Source: Mycolicibacterium litorale
Lineage (GTDB): Bacteria > Actinomycetota > Actinomycetes > Mycobacteriales > Mycobacteriaceae
Assembly (NCBI RefSeq): GCF_014218295.1
Contig: NZ_AP023287.1
Span: 2,108,001-2,172,000 of the forward strand
Length of the DNA stretch: 64,000 nucleotides
Direction of reading: 5' to 3'
In this document: positions 1 to 8,032 of the stretch, one piece after another
Position numbering within the stretch: the stretch's first letter is position 1
Layout of the letters: each line of letters opens with the position of its first letter
Position numbers and translations under genes: made by a program
Notes under the pieces: model-generated
What the model was told of the DNA's origin: nothing
What the model saw: the letters and a program-made list of their open reading frames with translations, nothing else
The model's database searches: none

Positions 1-717
1 GGCGGCCAACCGGCGCGCCGCCGAGTAGCCGCCGTCGCGGGTGAAGTCGCCCGATACCTCGACCAGCGGCGTGAACCCTCGCCGGCCGAGCGCCTCGACG
101 AAACCGTTGCGGCGGTCGACCGCGGTGCGGATGCTGCCCGGACCGCCGATCACCGCGAACTCGGTGTGGCCGGATTCGACCAGGGCGTCGGCCAATTCTC
201 CAGAAGCCAAGGCGTTTTCGGGCTCGACAGCCCCCCCGAACGCCAGGGGCTGCCCGATGACGACGACCCGGCCGCCGTTGTCGCGGTAGCGGCCGAACTC
301 GGTCTCCAGAGCGCGGTCGAGGTCGCCACTCTGGCGCGACCCGGCCAGCACGATGGCGTCCGCGCGGTGCGCGATGAAGGTGCTGACGGCCTCCCGTTCG
401 ATGTCGAAATCCCGGTCGGTGCCGGCCAGCAGCACCTGTTTGCGGGCGGTGCGCGCGGCGGCCTGGACTCCGCGGGCGATCGAGGAGAAATAGGGGTCGG
501 CGATGTCGTGCACGACCAGGCCGAGCAGGCCGGTCGACGCGCGCGCCAACGCCTGCGCCTGCGCGTTCGGCACGTAGCCGAGTTCCCGTGCGGCGGCGCG
601 GACGCGATCGGCGACGCCTTCGCCGGGGACCCGCGACGATCCGTTGAGCACACGCGACGCCGTCGCCTGTGACACCCCTGCCCGGGCCGCCACATCCTGC
701 AGTCTCACCGCGACCAT
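1..717 (-). CDS. LacI-family transcriptional regulator (3' end cut by window edge)
   Basis: The first 239 codons are present and the reading frame runs off the window without a stop. The N-terminus (MVAVRLQDVAARAGVS) is the typical LacI helix-turn-helix, with the hinge-helix region around residues 45-58, followed by a periplasmic-binding-protein-like ligand domain beginning TGLLGLVVHDIADPYFSSIA. Such proteins repress neighbouring sugar-catabolic genes and release DNA on binding a small carbohydrate. It is divergent from the oxidoreductase-DUF993-isomerase operon, and a LacI-type half-palindrome (795-810) sits at that operon's predicted start point, so local control of the operon is the obvious inference. 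The start at 717 is the only one that keeps the whole HTH; a weak GAAAGAG lies upstream. The effector cannot be deduced. Confidence 0.9.
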   Translation of the reverse strand, partial: MVAVRLQDVAARAGVSQATASRVLNGSSRVPGEGVADRVRAAARELGYVPNAQAQALARASTGLLGLVVHDIADPYFSSIARGVQAAARTARKQVLLAGTDRDFDIEREAVSTFIAHRADAIVLAGSRQSGDLDRALETEFGRYRDNGGRVVVIGQPLAFGGAVEPENALASGELADALVESGHTEFAVIGGPGSIRTAVDRRNGFVEALGRRGFTPLVEVSGDFTRDGGYSAARRLAA

Positions 718-765
718 CGCCGTCTCTTTCCTCCGGTGTGCGCCGACCGCCCGTAACCCTCGGGG

Positions 766-795
766 TTGACCGGACAGTGCGCAACAGCTTACCGT
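766..795 (+). promoter_or_regulatory. Predicted promoter of the oxidoreductase-DUF993-isomerase operon
   Basis: TTGACC (766-771) and TACCGT (790-795) are separated by 18 bases and match the -35 and the TANNNT -10 of mycobacterial SigA promoters. Transcription would begin near 802 and give a leader of about 115 bases to the ATG at 919. The operator-like sequence at 795-810 overlaps the -10 end and the start point. Confidence 0.55.
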
Positions 796-810
796 GGAAA
801 GCGCATTCCG
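795..810. promoter_or_regulatory. Candidate LacI-family operator
   Basis: TGGAAAGCGCATTCCG is an imperfect palindrome with a central GC/CG step; 6 of 8 half-site positions pair. This is the shape of LacI/CcpA-type operators (TGNAANCGNTNNCA-like). It lies between the divergent regulator gene and its presumed target operon and overlaps the predicted transcription start, where binding would block RNA polymerase. Confidence 0.5.
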
Positions 811-918
811 AAGTGCTGACACCGCGTATGCCCCGACGGGGTTCGCGCCGGTGCCGATCCCATGCCAGCACTCGCCGCGCCCCGACCTCGGACGCAGGCC
901 CACAGACAAGGAATCCCG

Positions 919-2091
919 ATGGCATCTTCTCCCGGCCGTTCCCACGGCCGCCGCACGCTGCGTATCGCCATGAACGGCGTGACCGGCCGCATGGGCTACC
1001 GCCAGCACCTGGTGCGGTCGATCCTGCCGCTGCGCGACACCGGACTGGTGCTCGAGGACGGCACCCGCGTCGACGTCGAACCCATCCTGGTCGGCCGTAA
1101 CGCCGACAAACTGGCCGAGCTCGCCGCCGAGCACGGCGTGGAGCAATGGACGACCGACGCGGCGTCGGTGATCGCCGACCCCGGCGTCGACGTCTATTTC
1201 GACGCCCAGGTGACCTCGCGCCGCGTCGAGGCGCTCACGTCGGCGATCAAGGCGGGCAAGCACGTCTACACCGAGAAGCCGACCGCCGAAACCCTCGGCG
1301 AGGCAGTGGAACTGGCCCGGATGGCGGAGAACGCGGGAATCGTGGCCGGTGTCGTGCACGACAAGCTCTACCTGCCCGGGCTGGTCAAGCTCCGCCGGCT
1401 GGTCGACGAGGGCTTCTTCGGCCGCATCCTGTCGATGCGAGGTGAGTTCGGCTACTGGGTCTTCGAGGGCGACTCCCAACCCGCCCAGCGGCCCAGCTGG
1501 AACTACCGCGCCGAGGACGGGGGCGGGATCACGGTCGACATGTTCTGCCACTGGAACTACGTGATGGAGGCGCTGCTCGGGCCGGTGCAGGCCGTCACCG
1601 CGCGGTCGGTCACCCACATCCCGACACGCTGGGACGAATCGCACCGGCCGTACGAGGCCACCGCCGACGACGCCGCGTACGGCATCTTCGAGATCGAGGG
1701 CGGCGTCATCGCCCAGATCAACTCCTCGTGGGCGGTGCGGGTGTACCGGGACGAACTGGTCGAGTTCCAGATCGACGGCACGCACGGATCGGCGGTGGCC
1801 GGACTGCGCCGCTGCGTGGCGCAGCAGCGCGCGCACACGCCCAAACCGGTGTGGAACCCCGACCTCCCCGTCACCGAGAAGTTCCGCGACCAGTGGTTGG
1901 AGGTCCCCGCGAACGCCGACCTCGACAACGGTTTCAAACTGCAGTGGGAGGAATACCTGCGCGACGTGGTGGCCGGGCGGCCGCACCGGTTCGGGCTGCT
2001 GTCGGCCGCGCGCGGCGTCCAACTCGCCGAACTCGGACTGCGCAGTTCCGCCGAGGGCCGCCGCCTCGAGGTGCCGGAGATCGCGCTGTGA
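919..2091 (+). CDS. Gfo/Idh/MocA-family oxidoreductase
   Basis: 390 residues. The N-terminus carries a Rossmann fold (RIAMNGVTGRMG), the family-defining EKP motif is at residues 119-121 (YTEKPTAE), and the C-terminal half holds the DMFCHWNY segment corresponding to the catalytic D...H stretch. Members oxidise or reduce sugars, cyclitols or sugar derivatives with NAD(P). I start it at ATG 919 because AAGGA lies just upstream (909-912) and the Rossmann fold begins shortly after; an in-frame ATG at 862 would add a low-complexity extension. Its stop overlaps the GTG of the DUF993 gene by four bases, so the two are translationally coupled. It is the first gene of a probable LacI-controlled catabolic operon. 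The substrate is unknown. Confidence 0.9.
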   Translation: MASSPGRSHGRRTLRIAMNGVTGRMGYRQHLVRSILPLRDTGLVLEDGTRVDVEPILVGRNADKLAELAAEHGVEQWTTDAASVIADPGVDVYFDAQVTSRRVEALTSAIKAGKHVYTEKPTAETLGEAVELARMAENAGIVAGVVHDKLYLPGLVKLRRLVDEGFFGRILSMRGEFGYWVFEGDSQPAQRPSWNYRAEDGGGITVDMFCHWNYVMEALLGPVQAVTARSVTHIPTRWDESHRPYEATADDAAYGIFEIEGGVIAQINSSWAVRVYRDELVEFQIDGTHGSAVAGLRRCVAQQRAHTPKPVWNPDLPVTEKFRDQWLEVPANADLDNGFKLQWEEYLRDVVAGRPHRFGLLSAARGVQLAELGLRSSAEGRRLEVPEIAL

Positions 2092-3293
2092 CCACCACCT
2101 CCCAACCGCTGACCGATATCACGGTGCTGCTGCCCGAGGGCGGTGACCTGCGCACCCACCGGCTGGGTGAGCCCGGACCCTGGCGCAGGCCGCAACGGCC
2201 GATCACGTCGCGGATCGCCTACGCCGCAGCGCATGTGGTACCCCGTGCGCTCGGTGACACCAGCCCGGGCGCGCCCGCCGACCTCGACTGGGACACCACC
2301 CTGGCCTACCGCCACGAACTGTGGTCCTACGGGCTGGGCGTGGCTGATGCGATGGACACCGCCCAGCGCGGCATGGGCCTGGACTGGCCGGCCACCCGCG
2401 AACTCATCCGCCGCAGCGGCCGCGAGGCCGCCGCGGTCGGCGGCCGGCTGGCGTGCGGCGCCGGAACCGATCAGCTGACCGCCCAAGACGTGCCAGAAGG
2501 GGCGCGCGGGCTCGCCGTGATCGCCGACGCCTACCGCGAGCAGATCGAGGTGGTGCGCGACGCCGGCGCGAACGTCATCCTCATGGCGTCACGGGCTCTC
2601 GCGCGCGTGGCGAGTTCACCGGCGGACTACCTGTCGGTGTACGGCACCCTGCTCGCCGAGGCCGACCGCCCACTGATCCTGCACTGGCTGGGGGAGATGT
2701 TCGACCCCGCACTACGCGGATACTGGGGCGACACCGAGACAGACCGCGCCACATCGACGTTCCTCGACCTGATCGCCGCCCACGCCGACAAGGTCGACGG
2801 CGTCAAGGTGTCGCTGCTCGACGCGTCCCACGAGGTGGCCCTGCGCCGCGCGCTGCCACCGGGTGTGCGCCTGTACACCGGGGACGATTTCAACTATCCC
2901 GACCTGATCGTCGGCGACGGATTCTCCGGCCGCGACCACTCCGACGCGCTGCTGGGCATCTTCGCGGCGATCTACCCCGCCGCGTCGACGGCACTGCAGC
3001 ACCTCGACGCCGGCGAGTCGGTGCGGGCCAGGGAGATCCTGGAGTCCACCCGGGCGCTGGGCAGGCACATCTTCGCGGCGCCGACCTACTACTACAAGAC
3101 CGGCATCGCGTTCCTGTCCTGGCTCAACGGCCGTCAGCCCGGGTTCGCGATGGTCGGCGGCCTCGCCTCCGGCCGGTCACTCGCCCACCTGTGCGAGGTG
3201 TTCCGGCTCGCCGACCGGGCCGGGCTCCTCACCGATCCCCAGCTGGCCGCCCACCGGATGCGCACCTTCCTCGCCGTGCACGGAGTCGGCTGA
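2088..3293 (+). CDS. DUF993 family protein, DapA-like TIM barrel
   Basis: 401 residues starting at GTG 2088 inside a GTGA overlap with the preceding stop. The protein resembles DUF993 proteins, which are related to class I aldolase/dihydrodipicolinate synthase barrels. Lys240 in the segment VDGVKVSLLD occupies the place of the Schiff-base lysine of DapA-type enzymes (compare AIKDAKGD in the true DapA at 32441-33343 of this window); a downstream GDDFNYPDLIVGDG stretch would be on the substrate side. Stop and next ATG overlap (TGATG at 3291-3295). I infer an aldol cleavage or dehydration step acting on the product of the neighbouring oxidoreductase and isomerase; the chemistry has not been shown by anything in the sequence. 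Confidence 0.8.
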   Translation: MTTTSQPLTDITVLLPEGGDLRTHRLGEPGPWRRPQRPITSRIAYAAAHVVPRALGDTSPGAPADLDWDTTLAYRHELWSYGLGVADAMDTAQRGMGLDWPATRELIRRSGREAAAVGGRLACGAGTDQLTAQDVPEGARGLAVIADAYREQIEVVRDAGANVILMASRALARVASSPADYLSVYGTLLAEADRPLILHWLGEMFDPALRGYWGDTETDRATSTFLDLIAAHADKVDGVKVSLLDASHEVALRRALPPGVRLYTGDDFNYPDLIVGDGFSGRDHSDALLGIFAAIYPAASTALQHLDAGESVRAREILESTRALGRHIFAAPTYYYKTGIAFLSWLNGRQPGFAMVGGLASGRSLAHLCEVFRLADRAGLLTDPQLAAHRMRTFLAVHGVG

Positions 3294-4129
3294 TGAGCGG
3301 CCCGTTCTCGCGGCTGTCGTTGAACACGATGACCACCAAGGGCTGGACCCTGCGAGAGGCCGTGGAGGCGACCGCGGCGGCCGGCCTGCCCGCGATCGGG
3401 CTGTGGCGCGACCGGGTGGCCGAGGCCGGCGTCGACGCCGCCGCGAAGATCGTGCGCGACAACGGCTTACGGGTCTCCAGCCTGTGTCGCGGTGGCTTCC
3501 TGACCGGAGTGGGTGACGAATCGGCGGCGCTCGAGGACAACCGCCGCGCCATCGACGAGGCCGCCACGCTCGGCGCGCCGGAACTGGTGATCGTGGCGGG
3601 CGGCCTCCCCGACCGCGACCTGGCCGGTGCGCGTGCCCGACTGGCCGACCGCATCGCCCGGCTCGTGCCGTACGCGGCCGAGCGCGACGTCCGCCTGGCG
3701 CTGGAACCGCTGCATCCGATGTTCTGCGCGGACCGCGCGGTCATCTCCACTCTCGGTCAGGCCCTCGACCTCGCCGCGCCGCACCCGGCGCGCACCGTCG
3801 GCGTCGTCGTCGACACGTTCCACCTCTGGTGGGACCCGGCGCTGGCCGAGCACATCGCGGCCGCAGGCGCGCAGGGGCGGATCAGCGCGTTCCAGATCTG
3901 CGACTGGCTGGTGCCGATGACGCCGGACCCGCTGGTGTCGCGCGGGATGATGGGCGACGGGGTGATCGACTTCGGGGCGATCGCGGCGCTGGTGCGCGAC
4001 GCGGGCTACACGGGCGACGTGGAGGTCGAGATCTTCAACGAAACCGTTTGGGCCACAACGGGTTCCACGGTGCTCGAGGTGATGAAGCAGCGTTACCGCG
4101 ACCTGGTGCTGCCCGCGCTGACCGCCTAG
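3293..4129 (+). CDS. Sugar-phosphate isomerase/epimerase-like TIM barrel
   Basis: 278 residues with the AP-endonuclease-2/xylose-isomerase-like fold. Metal ligands expected for the family are visible: Glu in LALEPLHP, Asp in VVDTFHLWWDP and Glu in EVEIFNE. Homologues epimerise or dehydrate keto-sugars and inososes (IolE/IolH, 3-keto-sugar pathways). The ATG at 3293 overlaps the DUF993 stop, so all three genes of this operon are coupled. The gene ends convergently with the enoyl-CoA hydratase, the two stops sharing the palindrome CTAG at 4126-4129. Together with the Gfo/Idh enzyme this resembles a compact cyclitol or keto-sugar degradation cassette. Confidence 0.85.
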   Translation: MSGPFSRLSLNTMTTKGWTLREAVEATAAAGLPAIGLWRDRVAEAGVDAAAKIVRDNGLRVSSLCRGGFLTGVGDESAALEDNRRAIDEAATLGAPELVIVAGGLPDRDLAGARARLADRIARLVPYAAERDVRLALEPLHPMFCADRAVISTLGQALDLAAPHPARTVGVVVDTFHLWWDPALAEHIAAAGAQGRISAFQICDWLVPMTPDPLVSRGMMGDGVIDFGAIAALVRDAGYTGDVEVEIFNETVWATTGSTVLEVMKQRYRDLVLPALTA

Positions 4130-4893
4130 CGCACCTGGGCGCGGCCCCGCTCGAACACCGAGGCGCGGCTGGCGGCGATGTCGTCGCCGGTCGCCGAGGC
4201 CATCCACCGGAGCGCGGCATCCGCCTCAAGCCACAGCGCCGCGGCGGTCTGCGACTCGTCGATACGGTGGTAGGACTCCAACAGCGACCGCACCGCACGC
4301 TGGTTGTTGCCGACGATCGACGCGGCGACCGCCCGCGCCGTGGGCAGCAGTTCGTCGTGCGGCACGACCTGCGTGACCAGACCGGCCCGCAACGCGTCGG
4401 CCGCCGACAGGTAGTCGCCGGTCAGGCTCATCCGGCGGGCCATGCCGACACCGACCTTCTGCGGCAGCCGCACCGACAGACCCCAGGTCGGCAGCAGGCC
4501 GACGCGCGCGTGGGTGTCGGCGAACCGGGCGTGTTCCGAGGCGATCAGGATGTCGCAGTACAGCGCGATCTCCAGACCGCCGGTCACCGCGGCGCCGTTG
4601 ATCGCCCCGATCACCGGTTTCCTCATCGACGGCCACTTCGGCGAGATGTCGGGCAGGTCCGTCTGGTCGCCGAGTTCCTTGAGATCGAGGCCCGCGCAGA
4701 AGACCGGGTCGGCACCGGTCACGATGACCACGTCGACCGAGTCGTCGGCTTCGGCATCGCGCAGCGCGCGGAAGAAGGCCTCGCGCAGCGCAGCGGACAG
4801 TGCGTTGCGGGCCTGCGGACGGTTCAGCGTCAGGGTCCGGATCCGGTCGGTGGTGTCGATCGCCAGGACGTCGGCGGTGTCGGTGTTGCTCAT
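4126..4893 (-). CDS. Enoyl-CoA hydratase/isomerase family protein
   Basis: 255 residues, full length for the crotonase family. Oxyanion-hole elements are visible: FCAGLDLKEL near residue 67 and the INGAAVTGGLEIALYCDI block near residue 100. The second catalytic Glu of classical hydratases would fall around the HARVGLLPTWG segment, where the residue pattern is DTHARVG, so hydratase versus isomerase activity is not settled. The gene is monocistronic. On the minus strand a TAACGT box (4902-4907) lies eight bases before the ATG, suggesting a nearly leaderless mRNA. Mycobacteria carry many echA paralogues and I do not assign one. Confidence 0.88.
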   Translation of the reverse strand: MSNTDTADVLAIDTTDRIRTLTLNRPQARNALSAALREAFFRALRDAEADDSVDVVIVTGADPVFCAGLDLKELGDQTDLPDISPKWPSMRKPVIGAINGAAVTGGLEIALYCDILIASEHARFADTHARVGLLPTWGLSVRLPQKVGVGMARRMSLTGDYLSAADALRAGLVTQVVPHDELLPTARAVAASIVGNNQRAVRSLLESYHRIDESQTAAALWLEADAALRWMASATGDDIAASRASVFERGRAQVR

Positions 4894-4901
4894 GGTGCTA
4901 G

Positions 4902-4907
4902 ACGTTA
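4902..4907 (-). promoter_or_regulatory. Predicted -10 box of the enoyl-CoA hydratase gene
   Basis: TAACGT on the minus strand, ending eight bases before the ATG at 4893. The spacing fits a leaderless or almost leaderless transcript. Confidence 0.4.
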
Positions 4908-4918
4908 GCCCCGAAGCC

Positions 4919-4924
4919 TATCGT
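4919..4924 (+). promoter_or_regulatory. Predicted -10 box of the DUF2277 gene
   Basis: TATCGT ends seven bases before ATG 4932. This supports a leaderless mRNA starting at that ATG, not at the in-frame GTG 4923, which would lie partly inside the -10. Confidence 0.5.
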
Positions 4925-4931
4925 GGCTGGT

Positions 4932-5198
4932 ATGTGCCGAAACATCACCGAGCTGCGCGGTCTGGAGCCGGCGGCGACGGCTGAGGAGATCGAGGCCGCC
5001 GCCCGCCAGTACATCCGCAAGGTCAGCGGGGTCACCCGCCCCACGGCGGCCAACGCCGACGCGTTCGAGGCGGCCGTCGCCGAGGTCACCGCCACCACGA
5101 CGCGGTTGCTGTCCCAGCTGCCGCCGCGACGGCAACCGCCGACGACCGTGCCGCCGCTGCGCCGGCCCGAGGTGCGGGCGAGGCTCAACCTCGCGTGA
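4932..5198 (+). CDS. DUF2277 domain-containing protein
   Basis: 88 residues. The conserved opening MCRNITELRGLEP and the IRKVSG segment are hallmarks of DUF2277, a small family without known function found across actinobacteria and other phyla. The N-terminal Met-Cys-Arg-Asn is part of the family signature, so ATG 4932 is preferred over the GTG three codons upstream. The last part (residues 65-85) is proline- and arginine-rich and probably flexible. Its TGA overlaps the GTG of the DUF1802 gene, so the two are made together. Confidence 0.85.
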   Translation: MCRNITELRGLEPAATAEEIEAAARQYIRKVSGVTRPTAANADAFEAAVAEVTATTTRLLSQLPPRRQPPTTVPPLRRPEVRARLNLA

Positions 5199-5743
5199 GC
5201 ACCCCGGCGCTCAAGGAGTGGAGTGCCGCCGTGCACGCCCTGCTCGACGGCAGGCAGACGGTGCTCCTGCGCAAGGGCGGTATCGGCGAGAAGCGGTTCC
5301 GCCTCGACGCCGAACGGTTCGTGTTCTTCCCGACCGTCGCGCACAGCCACGCAGAACGGGTCCGCCCGCAGCATCGGGACCTGCTGGAGCCCGCGGCGGC
5401 CGACAGCACCGAGCAGGCACTGACCCTGCGTGCCGGAGCGAAGGTCGTCGCGGCCGTCGAGGTCAACCGTCCCGAGGCGATCGGCGAACTGGCGCCCATG
5501 CACATCTGGACCGCCGAGTCCGTGCAGGCCGACCGGCTGGACTTCCGCCCGAAACACCGGCTGACCGTGCTGGTCGTGCAGGTCAGCCCGCTGGCCGAAC
5601 CGGTGCGTATCGAGCGCACCCCCCAGTACGGCGGCTGCACCAGCTGGGTGGAGCTGCCCGTCGACCCGGTGTGGAGCCGGCCGGTGCACGACGACGCCAC
5701 GCTCACCGAGGTCGCCGAATCGGTGCGCCGGTCAGTGGGCTGA
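5195..5743 (+). CDS. DUF1802 family protein
   Basis: 182 residues. The start ALKEWSAAVHALLDGRQTVL followed by LRKGGIGEK is the family signature of DUF1802, a domain of unknown function. No signal peptide or membrane segment is seen, so it is probably cytoplasmic. It begins in a GTGA overlap with the DUF2277 gene and runs 12 bases into the convergent hydrolase gene. The pairing of two unknown domains with tight coupling suggests a shared role, which cannot be named from sequence. Confidence 0.85.
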   Translation: MSTPALKEWSAAVHALLDGRQTVLLRKGGIGEKRFRLDAERFVFFPTVAHSHAERVRPQHRDLLEPAAADSTEQALTLRAGAKVVAAVEVNRPEAIGELAPMHIWTAESVQADRLDFRPKHRLTVLVVQVSPLAEPVRIERTPQYGGCTSWVELPVDPVWSRPVHDDATLTEVAESVRRSVG

Positions 5744-7387
5744 CGGCGGACGCTCGTCTGCGGGCAGCACCAGGCGTGACACCCCGCCGAGGCCGTGGTG
5801 CACCGTGTGGGTGGCCGGCACCGTCGTGCGGCCGGTGGCCGGCGGTTCCCCCGTGCCGAGGTTGCGGGCGAAGCGGGGATGCGAGCCGCCGGCGATCAGC
5901 AGGCGCAACCGCGAGCCCGCGCGGAAGCGGTGGGCCACCGCGTCGAGCTCCAGGCGCACCAGCCCGTCGTCGCCGGTGAGCCGGCGGAATCCGTCGGTCA
6001 CATTGCGGGAACGGCCTTTTCGGTCCACCTCGGAGAGCCGCACGAACAGGTCGCGGTGCCGGTTGTCGCACGTGTGCGCGAGCTCGACGAACGGTGTTCC
6101 GACCACGTAGAGGTCGGTCGGCAACGGGCCGCCGGTGAAGGAGAGCACGTCGTCGCGCTCGGCCAAGCGGTTGTCGGCGCGGTACCCGCCCTGCGGCGAG
6201 AGCAGCCGTCCACCGATGGTGGGGGTGGGATCGGTGGGGTCGAACGTGAACGTCGACGGTGGCGCCGTCGGATCCGGTGGGGTGGCGGACAATCCGCCGG
6301 TGGTGTGCAGGAACAACTGCCGTTCGGGCATGGCCGGCGGCCAGTCCGGCAGATCCTGCCACCCGTCGTTGTGGATCTCGATGCGCACCGGGGACCGGCC
6401 CGGATCCGGGCGGCCACCGAGATGGGTGGCCAGCCAGTCCAGAGATTCCCGCAGGACGGTGGGGGCGGCCTTCGTCATCAGTTGCGAGTGGGTCCACGCC
6501 CCGACCGTCAGAGCCGCGGGCACCCCGCGGCCGCGCAGGTGGGCGTACTGGGCCAGGGTCTGCTCGAGGAACAGGTCCTGCCAGCCACCGAACAACAGGA
6601 TCGGGACGTTCACCCGGTCGAGCGCCTCGGTGGCCCGCAGCCGGTCCCAGAAGGCGGCGTCGTCGGCACGCTCGATCCAGGATTCGTACCAGCCCGCGCC
6701 GGAGCCGAGAAGCCGGCGTCCGGCCTCCCCGAGCGGCAGGTCCGCGGTGGCGCGGGCCAGCGCCCGCCGTGCCCGGACCTGCCGGACCAGGGCGGCGACG
6801 CCGCGCGAGTCCTCCTGGTGGGCGACCATGTCGCTCCAGCCCAGGAAGTCGTTGAGGGAGAAGGATCCGGTGCCCCACGTCGAGGCGCGGAAGTCGTGCG
6901 GCCCGACGGTGATCACCGCCGCCTTGAGTTCTGGCGGGGGATCGGTGAGCAGCGCCCACTGCGTGAACCCCAGATAGGACAGCCCGACGGTGGCGAAGGA
7001 CCCGGTGAACCAAGGCTGGTCCCGCAACCAGGCCGCGGTGTCGGCGCCGTCGTCCTTCTCGTGCACCATCGGCGTGAACTCACCACCCGAACCGAAGGTG
7101 CCGCGGACGCTCTGGACCACCACGTGATAGCCCCGCGTCGCATACACGCCGGCGAAGAGTGCGGAGAACGGCCAACCGCGTCCGTAGGGGCCGCGCACCA
7201 GCAGAGTGCCCGCGGGTGTCGACGTATCCGGTACGTAGTGGTCGGCGATCAGGTCGACACCGTCGCGCATCGGCACCCGCACCCCACGGTCGACCGTGTA
7301 GCCGGTGGTGTGGGGAGGAAGCGCGAGCGTGCGGCTGACCACCTTGCCGACGGTGCGGCGCAGCTTTGCCGAAGCGGTGGACGTCAT
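5732..7387 (-). CDS. CocE/NonD family hydrolase (X-Pro dipeptidyl-peptidase fold)
   Basis: 551 residues, normal for the CocE/NonD (S15-like) family of acyl and peptide hydrolases. An N-terminal alpha/beta hydrolase domain carries the nucleophile elbow GLSYLG (about residue 135-140), the acid in FGGWQDLFLEQ and the histidine in GAWTHSQ. The C-terminal third (from about residue 330) is the jelly-roll X-Pro C-terminal domain, with the characteristic DLFVRLSEVD segment. No signal peptide is evident. Substrate unknown; family members cleave esters and beta-lactam-type acyl bonds. It overlaps the convergent DUF1802 gene by 12 bases. Upstream, short repeats (7420-7459) separate it from the next minus-strand gene. 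Confidence 0.9.
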   Translation of the reverse strand: MTSTASAKLRRTVGKVVSRTLALPPHTTGYTVDRGVRVPMRDGVDLIADHYVPDTSTPAGTLLVRGPYGRGWPFSALFAGVYATRGYHVVVQSVRGTFGSGGEFTPMVHEKDDGADTAAWLRDQPWFTGSFATVGLSYLGFTQWALLTDPPPELKAAVITVGPHDFRASTWGTGSFSLNDFLGWSDMVAHQEDSRGVAALVRQVRARRALARATADLPLGEAGRRLLGSGAGWYESWIERADDAAFWDRLRATEALDRVNVPILLFGGWQDLFLEQTLAQYAHLRGRGVPAALTVGAWTHSQLMTKAAPTVLRESLDWLATHLGGRPDPGRSPVRIEIHNDGWQDLPDWPPAMPERQLFLHTTGGLSATPPDPTAPPSTFTFDPTDPTPTIGGRLLSPQGGYRADNRLAERDDVLSFTGGPLPTDLYVVGTPFVELAHTCDNRHRDLFVRLSEVDRKGRSRNVTDGFRRLTGDDGLVRLELDAVAHRFRAGSRLRLLIAGGSHPRFARNLGTGEPPATGRTTVPATHTVHHGLGGVSRLVLPADERPPSAH

Positions 7388-7419
7388 CCCGGCCAGGGTA
7401 GCCAGCGTCGCCGGCCGCC

Positions 7420-7459
7420 CTCTAATAGATCCTCTAATAGATATAGATCTCTAATAGAT
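7420..7459. repeat. Three copies of an 11-bp repeat at a gene 3' end
   Basis: CTCTAATAGAT occurs at 7420-7430, 7432-7442 and 7449-7459. The last copy contains the stop codon of the exported DUF3558-like protein (read on the minus strand as ATC TAT TAG AG), and the other two are AT-rich duplicates just beyond it. Each copy therefore repeats the terminal Ile-Tyr-stop. It stands out in a region of about 68 percent GC and looks like local slippage duplication. Confidence 0.8.
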
Positions 7460-8032
7460 GTAGTGCGGGGCGAGCTCCTGTGCCTTCTGCAGGTTTGTCT
7501 GCATGCAGTCGACATCGGGCTGCGAGTAGATCGGCGAGTAGAACAGCACCTGCTGGATGACGCCGTAGCTGGTGTCGAACGCCAGCGCACACGTGATCCA
7601 CCAGCGGTTGTTCCAGTCGGTGGGCTTCATGATCCAGTACTGCGCGGCCCGGTGTCCGGCGACGTCGAGTTGCACCGCGTCGGGCGGCAGCGTCTCCTCG
7701 TAGGTGCGCCACACGAACGCCTCTACCGTCATCTGGTAGTTGCCGGCGTCGTACTTGCAGCGCAGCATGTCCTCCGGGGCCGGAGGCGTGTAGGCCAGGC
7801 CGGCGCGCTGCACCACGTCGAGCGGGATGTCACGGCACGGGTCGAACGGGGAGGGGTCGACGGTCTCGATCACCGGGTACTTGATCGTGGACGATCCGGT
7901 CATCGGCAGGAAGGTCGAGCGCAGGTCGACCCGGTCGGGGGCCGATCCACCCGTCGGATTGGTCGCGAACACCACCATGACTGCCGCGAACAGCGCACAC
8001 AACGCCGAGAGCACTCTCAGCTTGGCGGCCAT
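7451..8032 (-). CDS. Exported or membrane-anchored DUF3558-like protein
   Basis: 193 residues from ATG 8032, which is preceded by a run of Gs and directly starts a signal-anchor (KLRVLSALCALFAAVMVVFA, residues 4-23). No lipobox cysteine follows the hydrophobic stretch. The segment DPCRDIPLDVVQRAGL resembles the DPC motif that opens DUF3558 domains, a mycobacterial/actinobacterial family of exported proteins of unknown function; three further cysteines (in LRCKYD, ITCAL and VDCMQ) could form disulphides outside the membrane. A longer frame reaches 8161, but its extra 43 residues are polar and lack family character. The divergent neighbour is pptH. Confidence 0.7.
   Translation of the reverse strand: MAAKLRVLSALCALFAAVMVVFATNPTGGSAPDRVDLRSTFLPMTGSSTIKYPVIETVDPSPFDPCRDIPLDVVQRAGLAYTPPAPEDMLRCKYDAGNYQMTVEAFVWRTYEETLPPDAVQLDVAGHRAAQYWIMKPTDWNNRWWITCALAFDTSYGVIQQVLFYSPIYSQPDVDCMQTNLQKAQELAPHYIY

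Noticed and set aside
862..918. Upstream extension of the Gfo/Idh gene from an in-frame ATG at 862
   Set aside because: The added 19 residues are low-complexity and AAGGA with a Rossmann fold start support ATG 919.
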